Below, in pieces: positions 20,790-27,303 of a stretch of DNA of 64,000 nucleotides (position 1 is the first letter of the stretch; every line of letters begins with the position of its first letter). The position numbers were made by a program, and so were the translations under genes. Where the stretch lies: the NCBI RefSeq assembly GCF_000381365.1, contig NZ_KB905466.1:990693-1054692 (forward strand), in the 5' to 3' direction. Below the pieces are notes generated by a model, which was not told where the DNA came from, searched no databases, and saw only the letters and a program-made list of their open reading frames with translations. Source of the stretch: Bacteroides salyersiae WAL 10018 = DSM 18765 = JCM 12988. Its GTDB lineage: Bacteria > Bacteroidota > Bacteroidia > Bacteroidales > Bacteroidaceae.

Positions 20790-23045
20790 TTAATTTATGT
20801 CAGTTTCTACAGATGATTGAGTGATCATACCAAATTGTTCATTCGGTCGATTTCCCATTGTAAATACTAATGTACCGCCAGCCATAATATCTGCGTGAGA
20901 GATATAAAGTTTATTGTAAGGTTGTCCGTTCAGTTCTATAGATTGTATATACTTATTCTCCGCGGAATTATTGTTTGCACGTATCTCAAAAACCTTATTT
21001 TCCGGCAGTTTTAACACAACCTTATCAAATATCGGCCTACCGAAAACATACATACCGTCAGACGGATTAACCGGATAGAAACCTAATGCAGAGAAGACAT
21101 ACCAGGAAGACATCTGCCCGCAATCTTCATTGCCCTGCAGCCCATCCGGCAAGTCGCTATACATATGCGATAGGATATAATCCACCTTTTCCGCCGTTTT
21201 CCATTGCTGGCCGACAAAGGAATAAAAATATACCGTGTGATGTCCCGGTTCATTACCGTGAGCATACTGCCCGATCAGACCGGAAATATCCGGAGAAGCC
21301 GCATCACCCAAATCTTCATTTACAAGGAACAGGCTGTCCAACTTTGAAACAAATGCTTCCTTACTTCCGAACAAAGATATCAAGCCTTCGACATCGTGAG
21401 GTACCAACCAAGTATATTGCCAGCCGTTTCCTTCACAGTAAGCATCGTTACGGTGAGTAGAATGCACAGGGTTGAACGGAGTTACCCATGAACCATCTCG
21501 ATTTTTTCCTCTGAAGAAATGTGTATCTTTATCCCAATAGTTCTGATAAGCTAAAGCACGCTTGGAAAAATACTCATAATCTTCCGTCTTACCTAACTTC
21601 CGTGCCACCTGTGCCACTCCCCAATCGGCAATAGCATATTCCAGGCCTTTGGCAACCGATTCATTTTCTTTGTCTGCCGGAATATATTCCAGATCCGTCA
21701 CATACGACAGTCCTTTGTAATCGGACATCATGGATGCTTTCATCGCCTGATAAGCACGTTCATAATTGAACCCTTTGACATCTTTCAATATCGCATCTGC
21801 AATCACCGGAACGGACTGGATACCAATCATCTCATTCGTATCCGAACCATATAGATGCCATACCGGTAAACGTCCCTGTTGCTCGTAAATGGCAAGCATC
21901 GAGTTTATAAAGTCGGGAACACGTTCCGGTTGTACTAATGTGTACAAAGGATGAGCTGCACGATAAGTATCCCATAAAGAAAATACAGTATAATTGGTAA
22001 AGCCCGGATCGCCATATATATTTTTATCGGTTCCACGGTACTCCCCACTACAATCATTAAACATGATCGGCTGCATAAAGGCATGGTACAAGGCCGTATA
22101 GAAGATACGTTTTGCCACCGTATCGGTTGTTTCTACCTGTAACTTCGATAATTCCGCATTCCATTTACCGGTTGTTTCAGCAACGATATTCTCAAAATTC
22201 CAGTCTTTTATTTCCTGCCCGATATTATCCATTGCATTTTCCATGCTCACGGGAGAAATACCGACTTTCACTCCTAATTCCTCTACTACAGGTGCAACGG
22301 CAACATTTCCTTTCACGTCCAGTCCCTGAAGACGATTTCCCGCTACTTGCACCGAATCATGATACAAAGTCAGATGTACAGGTTGGGAGAAAACTGCAGA
22401 AAAATAAATCTGCTGTTTTTTTGACCAGCCTGTGGAATACCGGTATCCTCTGATGACCGTATCATTGATTTGCTCCAGATATGTATCAGTCGGACGATCG
22501 TCTCCATTTGCATCTTTCAAGTTAATCATTACATGTTTTTCCACATCTTTCGGGAAAGTATAGCGATGGAAAGCCACCCGGTCCGAAGCAGTAAGTTCCA
22601 CTTTCGTACGATGAGTTTTCAGTAAAACTTCGTAATATCCCGGCAACGCCCGCTCGTTATCTTTCGAATAATAAGAAGCATAACCGGACAAAGGGTCTTG
22701 TTGCGTTCCCGGTTGCGTACGTGCCTTACCGGTATATGGCATGAACAGAATATCGCCGGTGTCACTGCAACCAGTCCCGTTGAGATGGAGATGTGAAAAA
22801 CCAATCACGATAGAGTCGGAATAATGATATCCTGAACACCAGTCCCATCCTTTATTGATATTATTAGGACCGATCTGTACGGCTCCGAAAGGGGCGGTAA
22901 CTCCCAAGAATGTATGTCCATGTCCTCCGGTTCCGATATAAGGGTCTACATAAGCCACCGGATTTATCACTTCCGGTTTGTCTGCACCGGTGCACCCGAA
23001 AGCACACATGAGACAGCTTAATAATAAAAACTTCTGTAAATTCAT
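20790..23045 (-). CDS. GH92 exo-alpha-mannosidase (second in operon order)
   Basis: A 751-residue lipoprotein (LLSCLMCAFGCTGADKPE; Cys 18). It has the same motif set as the enzyme at 8319: YVDPYIGTGGHGHTFLGVTAPFGAVQ, GWDWCSGYHYSDS, HLNGTGCSDTGD, SLWDTYRAAHPLYT, EGNGWQYTW (about 538) and GNEDCGQMSSWYVFSALGFYPV (about 637). These carry the acid, base and substrate-contact residues of GH92. The HLNGTGC form is shared with the other copy and differs from the GH92 at 23054. Expected role: trimming terminal alpha-mannose. The start is 8 bp after the stop of the upstream GH92. Confidence 0.94.
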   Translation of the reverse strand: MNLQKFLLLSCLMCAFGCTGADKPEVINPVAYVDPYIGTGGHGHTFLGVTAPFGAVQIGPNNINKGWDWCSGYHYSDSIVIGFSHLHLNGTGCSDTGDILFMPYTGKARTQPGTQQDPLSGYASYYSKDNERALPGYYEVLLKTHRTKVELTASDRVAFHRYTFPKDVEKHVMINLKDANGDDRPTDTYLEQINDTVIRGYRYSTGWSKKQQIYFSAVFSQPVHLTLYHDSVQVAGNRLQGLDVKGNVAVAPVVEELGVKVGISPVSMENAMDNIGQEIKDWNFENIVAETTGKWNAELSKLQVETTDTVAKRIFYTALYHAFMQPIMFNDCSGEYRGTDKNIYGDPGFTNYTVFSLWDTYRAAHPLYTLVQPERVPDFINSMLAIYEQQGRLPVWHLYGSDTNEMIGIQSVPVIADAILKDVKGFNYERAYQAMKASMMSDYKGLSYVTDLEYIPADKENESVAKGLEYAIADWGVAQVARKLGKTEDYEYFSKRALAYQNYWDKDTHFFRGKNRDGSWVTPFNPVHSTHRNDAYCEGNGWQYTWLVPHDVEGLISLFGSKEAFVSKLDSLFLVNEDLGDAASPDISGLIGQYAHGNEPGHHTVYFYSFVGQQWKTAEKVDYILSHMYSDLPDGLQGNEDCGQMSSWYVFSALGFYPVNPSDGMYVFGRPIFDKVVLKLPENKVFEIRANNNSAENKYIQSIELNGQPYNKLYISHADIMAGGTLVFTMGNRPNEQFGMITQSSVETDIN

Positions 23046-23053
23046 TTATATTC

Positions 23054-25354
23054 TTATTTGTTTTCGTTAGTCAAAGAATAAGGGAAATCTTCATCATTTA
23101 CTCCCCGCTGTGTATTTGGTGTATGGCTCATATTGAAATCAAGAACAGCACCGTTCATTAATTCCTCATGTTTCAACCAATTGTGGTTATATTCCTTACC
23201 GTTCATTTTCAAGGAACATATATATCTATTGTTATTTGTGTTGTCGGGAGCATTCAAAATAACCTGCTTTCCATTTTCCAGTGTAAGAATTGCTTTTTTA
23301 AAGAGAGGGGCTCCCATTACATACTCTCCTGAACCCGGACATACCGGGTAAAATCCTAAAGCAGAAAATATATACCAGGCAGAAGTCTGACCGTTATCTT
23401 CATCTCCACAATAGCCGTCCGGATAAGGGGTATACAGCTTATCCATTACCTCCCTTAACCAATATTGCGCTTTCCAAGGCTGTCCTGCATAATTATAAAG
23501 ATAGATCATATGCTGAATAGGTTGGTTACCATGCGCATAATTGCCCATATTCATAATCTGCATCTCCTTTATTTCATGAATGCACTGCCCGTAATAACTG
23601 TCGTCGTAAATAGGAGGAACTACAAATACAGAATCCAGCATGGACACAAAGCTCTCCTTTCCTCCCATCAGATCGATAAGCCCCTGCACATCATGAAATA
23701 CACTCCAGGTATAATGCCAACTGTTACCTTCTGTAAAGGCATCTCCCCATTTATACGGACTGAAAGGAGACTGAAATGTACCGTCTTCGTTCTTTCCGCG
23801 CATCAGTTTGCTCTCTTTATCAAAAACGAACCGATAGTTTTTACTTCTTTCCCGATAAAGGTCTATTTCTTCCTGCGGACGATTCAATTGTTGCGCCAAT
23901 TTCATGATACACCAATCGTCATAAGCATATTCCAGGGTACGGGCCACATTTTCATTAATACCTACATTATAAGGTACATACCCCTGCCGATTATAATATT
24001 CATATCCTAATCTTCCGGTTGAAGGAACTTGTGGATGTACATGATTTGCCCCATGCAGTACGGCTTCATACAACAGTTCTATTTCTTCTGTCCGGCATCC
24101 TTTCAGATAAGCATCGGCCACCACAGAAGCTGAATTATTACCCACCATGCAATGACGGTGTCCCGGACTGGCCCATTCGGGCAAAAAACCACTTTCTTTA
24201 TAACTGTTTGCCAATCCCTCCTGAATTTCCTTGTTAACAGAAGGATACATCAGGTTCAAGAAAGGGAATAAAGCACGGAACGTATCCCAAAAACCGGTAT
24301 CCGTATACATATACCCACTCTTCACTTCACCGTTGTAAGGACTGTAATGAACAATATTTCCGGATTTATCTATTTCATAAAACTTACGTGGAAACAACAA
24401 GGAACGATATAAGCAAGAGTAGAAAGTACGAAGTTGTTCATCCGTACCGCCTTCCACTCTTACTTTATCCATTACATCATTCCAAGCATTCCGGGCTGCT
24501 TCTTTTACCTCATTAAAATCTTTGCTACCTATTTCTTCCAAATTCAACCAGGCCTGTTCTTCACTAATAAAAGAAGAACTTACCTTCACACCAATCTTTT
24601 CACCTTTGCTTGTCCTGAATCCTAATACAGCCCCGACATGGTTATCCTTTACCTCCTTTTTACCTTCTATAATTTTGTCTCCACTCCACACTTCTGCCGT
24701 GACGAAAGGTCTATCAAATTTCATCACGAAATAATTTTTAAAGTTATCCGGCACTCCTCCGCTATTCTTTGTTGTATAGCCGGTTATCGTGTTGTTCTCC
24801 TTATCTATCCGAATAAAAGAACCGTTATCAAATGCGTCTACCACGACATACGAATCTTCACTTTCCGGGAAAGTAAATCTAAAATAAGCAGAACGTTCTG
24901 TCGGAGTGATCTCCGTCTTTACATCGTGGTCAGCCAAATATACACTATAATAATAAGGTCTTGCCGTCTCAGCCTTATGAGAGAACCAGCTACCTCTCTC
25001 GTTTTGCAGAAACTTTTTATCCCCGGTCACCGGCATCAAAGAAAACTGCCCGTAATCATTAATCCACGGACTGGGCTGATGTGTCTGCTTAAATCCTTTT
25101 ATCTTATCATCTGTATAACAATAGGTCCATCCATATCCCATATCTCCCGTTTGCGGTGTCCAGAAGTTCATTCCCCAAGGCAACGCAACGGCCGGGTAGG
25201 TATTACCTGTAGATAATGTAAATTTAGATTGTGTTCCGACTAACGGATTTACATAGTCAACCGGAGAAAAAGAAGTAGAGTCAGTAACCACCTCTTTACT
25301 TCTGCATGACACAAGTAAAATAGATAAGAATACAATTAAAGGAACTTTTTTCAT
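23054..25354 (-). CDS. GH92 alpha-mannosidase, divergent subgroup; first gene of the operon
   Basis: The ATG at 25354 gives the lipoprotein signal MKKVPLIVFLSILLVSCRSKE (Cys 17); 15 extra upstream codons in frame were rejected because they would destroy it. The 766-residue protein is GH92 by DYVNPLVGT, GFWDTFRALFPFLN, EGNSWHYTWSVFHD (about 543) and GDEDNGQTSAWYIFSALGFYPV (about 650). Instead of HLNGTGC it has QTHQPSPWINDYGQF, placing it in another GH92 subgroup with a presumably different linkage or aglycone preference. It is the promoter-proximal gene: a TACTTTTG -7 box (25381-25388) and two operator-like repeat pairs lie just upstream. Confidence 0.93.
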   Translation of the reverse strand: MKKVPLIVFLSILLVSCRSKEVVTDSTSFSPVDYVNPLVGTQSKFTLSTGNTYPAVALPWGMNFWTPQTGDMGYGWTYCYTDDKIKGFKQTHQPSPWINDYGQFSLMPVTGDKKFLQNERGSWFSHKAETARPYYYSVYLADHDVKTEITPTERSAYFRFTFPESEDSYVVVDAFDNGSFIRIDKENNTITGYTTKNSGGVPDNFKNYFVMKFDRPFVTAEVWSGDKIIEGKKEVKDNHVGAVLGFRTSKGEKIGVKVSSSFISEEQAWLNLEEIGSKDFNEVKEAARNAWNDVMDKVRVEGGTDEQLRTFYSCLYRSLLFPRKFYEIDKSGNIVHYSPYNGEVKSGYMYTDTGFWDTFRALFPFLNLMYPSVNKEIQEGLANSYKESGFLPEWASPGHRHCMVGNNSASVVADAYLKGCRTEEIELLYEAVLHGANHVHPQVPSTGRLGYEYYNRQGYVPYNVGINENVARTLEYAYDDWCIMKLAQQLNRPQEEIDLYRERSKNYRFVFDKESKLMRGKNEDGTFQSPFSPYKWGDAFTEGNSWHYTWSVFHDVQGLIDLMGGKESFVSMLDSVFVVPPIYDDSYYGQCIHEIKEMQIMNMGNYAHGNQPIQHMIYLYNYAGQPWKAQYWLREVMDKLYTPYPDGYCGDEDNGQTSAWYIFSALGFYPVCPGSGEYVMGAPLFKKAILTLENGKQVILNAPDNTNNNRYICSLKMNGKEYNHNWLKHEELMNGAVLDFNMSHTPNTQRGVNDEDFPYSLTNENK

Positions 25355-25380
25355 GGTATCGTTTTTATTTTCGTTTGATG

Positions 25381-25388
25381 CAAAAGTA
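25381..25388 (-). promoter_or_regulatory. -7 box of the GH92-led operon promoter
   Basis: The minus strand reads TACTTTTG, a perfect match to the Bacteroides -7 consensus TAnnTTTG, 27 bp upstream of the GH92 start codon. No TTTG is found at the expected -33 position; a direct-repeat pair begins 21 nt upstream of the box instead, the arrangement expected for an activator-dependent promoter. Confidence 0.65.
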
Positions 25389-25409
25389 GGTTGATGCAAT
25401 TAATGAAAC

Positions 25410-25490
25410 CATTAACAGAACATTAATAATCGTGGCTACAGATACTTTCAAAGCACATTTCCGGATTGAAAACATTAACAAGACATTAAT
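25410..25490. promoter_or_regulatory. Two operator-like heptamer direct-repeat pairs
   Basis: On the plus strand CATTAAC (25410-25416) and CATTAAT (25421-25427) form a direct repeat with 11-bp period; the same pair recurs at 25473-25479 and 25484-25490, again with 11-bp period and 63 bp from the first. The heptamer-plus-4-nt layout is that known for binding sites of SARP regulators. The likely reader is the SARP-type regulator at 27304 (inference). Confidence 0.6.
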
Positions 25491-25824
25491 CGCTTCCCAT
25501 AAAAGAAGATTCTGTCGCATATATTCATTTTCCCTAATTACAATTCTCCATATTTAGCATTATCAATCACTCTTGCCACATATTAATTCTTGCTTTGCAA
25601 AGAATACATTTCCTAATAAGAAGGAATATATTCTTTGCCTAATAGGAGTGGAGAATATTTATATATAAAAGATTAAAGTTATCCTCAGATAACACACATG
25701 TAAACAATTCCGTCAAACAGAAAACAGAAGAAAAACAGAATCGGGAATTTTATAAGTAGAAAATTATCAACAAAACTCAAAATTAACAGTATATTGATTA
25801 CCAATACATTATAAATTGATATTT

Positions 25825-25883
25825 TTCCTCTACGACAAACGACCCGTTCCTCTACGACTTTCAAGTCGTTCCTCGTAGAGGAA
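25825..25883. repeat. Nested palindromic element with repeated TTCCTCTACGAC
   Basis: TTCCTCTACGAC occurs at 25825-25836 and again at 25847-25858. The second copy pairs with CGTAGAGGAA at 25874-25883, and inside it ACGACT (25854-25859) pairs with AGTCGT (25864-25869). A further partial copy TCTACGGGG follows. The structure looks like a small REP/BIME-like or miniature palindromic element, or a strong RNA hairpin in the operon-to-operon gap. Confidence 0.6.
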
Positions 25884-25952
25884 GGTTCTATCTCTCTACG
25901 GGGAAATTAATCAAAAATCCATAAGATATAACATCCGGGTATAGGCAAAAGA

Positions 25953-26013
25953 ATAGGGAACACTTATTTTGTAAGAAAAAAACATGTTTTTCTTCAAAAG
26001 AAGCATTCCCTAT
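25953..26013 (-). terminator. Long hairpin after the GH43 gene, likely terminator
   Basis: ATAGGGAA at 25953-25960 pairs with TTCCCTAT at 26006-26013, and the inner sequences continue to pair (CTT, TTTTG, AAGAAAAA) up to an ACATGT centre, giving a stem close to 28 bp with a few mismatches. It begins 27 bp after the GH43 stop. On the minus strand the stem is followed by TCTTTTG. A terminator separating GH43 from the GH92 operon is the simplest reading. Confidence 0.65.
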
Positions 26014-26040
26014 CGACAAAGATATCCTATTGTTTCGTAC

Positions 26041-27081
26041 TTAATCCGGAAGTCTATTTATACCTACACCTTTGAAAGTCATTTCCACCGGTTTAATAAA
26101 ACCATTTTCATCAAAATACATACGGTCGATACAAACCTCCCTGTGATTCGGAGCTGTATCGCCCAACGGATGACGATGATAAACAATATACCACTCGTCC
26201 TTTCCCGGGATCTGAATCACCGAATGATGTCCCGCTCCTGTACCCACTTTTTCATCCTGCTGTAATATTTTTCCGATACGTTTGAACGGGCCGAATGGCG
26301 AATCTGCAATAGCATAAGCCACACTATAGTCCGAACCGCCCCAACTGCCTTCCGACCACATAAAATAATATTTATTATCCCGTTTCAACATAAAGGGACC
26401 TTCCACATAATTCTCGGGAGTGACAGATTTATAATACGAACCATCATCAAAAGGCACAAGACTTAATAAATCCGGACTCAGCTTCACCATATTACAATGA
26501 TGCCAGCCACCATAATACATATAATAAGTACCATCATCATCTTTAAAAACAAACTGATCGATCGGCTGGGCACCATTCACAATTTTATCAATCAAAGGTC
26601 TGCCTAAAGCATCTTTAAAAGGACCGGCCGGATGATCGGCTACAGCCACCCCGATTCCCCCATACTGTTCGTCATTCTGGATATCATTACCGCCGAAAAA
26701 CAGATAATATTTACCATTCGCCTGAACAACAGAAGGCGCCCATAAAGCAAACTCCAGCCATTTTATATTCTCAACAGACAATACTTTGGGATGTTTAGTC
26801 CAGTGTACCATATCCTTGGATGAAAAAGCATCCATATATGTCTGGATATTATAGACCTGATGGATGGCCCGCGTTTCTTTTTGCCATCCTGTAAAATCTG
26901 TACTATCAGCTCCGGGAGGAAGATCGGACAAGGTGGGATATATCCAATACTCATTATCAAAAACGACCCCTTCCGGATCGGCATACCACCCCTCCACAAT
27001 AGGATTACCGCTAAACTCTTTTTTATCACCACATGCTACCAAGAATAGCATCAACCCCAATACTGTAACAACATTTTTCAT
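26041..27081 (-). CDS. GH43 family glycoside hydrolase lipoprotein
   Basis: The ATG at 27081 gives MKNVVTVLGLMLFLVACGDKKE, a lipoprotein signal with Cys 16; 17 extra in-frame codons upstream were rejected. The 346-residue protein is a single five-bladed propeller with the three GH43 carboxylates in order: base Asp in WYADPEGVV (about 30), the modulator Asp in PIDQFVFKDDDG, and the acid Glu in YVEGPFML. GH43 includes arabinofuranosidases, xylosidases and galactosidases; the subfamily cannot be set here. It is transcribed alone, next to and divergent from the membrane regulator, with its own -7 box and repeat pair, and followed by a strong hairpin. Confidence 0.9.
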   Translation of the reverse strand: MKNVVTVLGLMLFLVACGDKKEFSGNPIVEGWYADPEGVVFDNEYWIYPTLSDLPPGADSTDFTGWQKETRAIHQVYNIQTYMDAFSSKDMVHWTKHPKVLSVENIKWLEFALWAPSVVQANGKYYLFFGGNDIQNDEQYGGIGVAVADHPAGPFKDALGRPLIDKIVNGAQPIDQFVFKDDDGTYYMYYGGWHHCNMVKLSPDLLSLVPFDDGSYYKSVTPENYVEGPFMLKRDNKYYFMWSEGSWGGSDYSVAYAIADSPFGPFKRIGKILQQDEKVGTGAGHHSVIQIPGKDEWYIVYHRHPLGDTAPNHREVCIDRMYFDENGFIKPVEMTFKGVGINRLPD

Positions 27082-27106
27082 ATTTCTTTCTTTAATTAAC
27101 AAGTAG

Positions 27107-27114
27107 CAAAAATA
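27107..27114 (-). promoter_or_regulatory. -7 box of the GH43 promoter
   Basis: The minus strand reads TATTTTTG, matching TAnnTTTG, 26 bp upstream of the GH43 start. A heptamer pair begins exactly 21 nt upstream, the same spacing as at the GH92 operon promoter. No -33 TTTG is visible. Confidence 0.6.
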
Positions 27115-27123
27115 ATCATCAAC

Positions 27124-27153
27124 CGTTAACAAAGGTATTAATAATTCATTAAT
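27124..27153. promoter_or_regulatory. Operator-like heptamer repeats upstream of GH43
   Basis: TATTAAT (27136-27142) and CATTAAT (27147-27153) form a direct repeat with 11-bp period; a related CGTTAAC lies 12 bp before (27124-27130). The pair matches the repeats at 25410 in sequence, orientation and distance to the -7 box. Confidence 0.6.
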
Positions 27154-27188
27154 AAATCTTTTCCAAGCCCAAGCAGGGATGTGCTGAA

Positions 27189-27206
27189 CATTAACATTTT
27201 ATTAAT
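27189..27206. promoter_or_regulatory. Operator-like heptamer pair upstream of the regulator gene
   Basis: CATTAAC (27189-27195) and TATTAAT (27200-27206), 11-bp period, lie about 68 bp upstream of the regulator's own -7 box. Probable autoregulatory site, or a second site acting on the divergent GH43 promoter. Confidence 0.5.
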
Positions 27207-27250
27207 TTTTATAATCCCGCAAAGGGTCTTACAAAAATATAAATCTTTTT

Positions 27251-27281
27251 TTTGCAAATCTCATAAAGCATATTACCTTTG
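27251..27281 (+). promoter_or_regulatory. Promoter of the membrane regulator gene
   Basis: TTTG at 27251-27254 and TACCTTTG at 27274-27281 are separated by 19 nt, a full match to the Bacteroides primary-sigma promoter (-33 TTTG, -7 TAnnTTTG). The start codon at 27304 follows 22 nt later. Unlike the GH43 and GH92 promoters this one has a good -33 box, consistent with constitutive regulator expression. Confidence 0.7.
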
Positions 27282-27303
27282 CATAGAAACAACCGCGAGT
27301 ATT

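Larger units (their letters stand above)
25355..26040. other. 686-bp regulatory intergenic region
   Basis: No gene is supported here. Going up from the GH92 start it holds: a -7 box (25381-25388, minus), two 7-bp direct-repeat pairs (25410-25427 and 25473-25490), an imperfect inverted repeat around 25600-25637, a 6-bp palindrome GTTATC-4-GATAAC (25678-25693), a nested palindromic element (25825-25883), and a long hairpin just after the GH43 stop (25953-26013). The density of symmetric elements is much higher than in other gaps of the window. Confidence 0.75.

Noticed and set aside
23465-25216. Several long plus-strand open frames (up to 192 codons) opposite the GH92 gene
   Set aside because: They are antisense to a well-supported enzyme, lack signal or domain features, and overlap each other.
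25355-26040. Insertion-sequence remnant in the 686-bp gap
   Set aside because: Symmetric elements are present but no transposase fragment in any frame and no flanking target duplication were seen.
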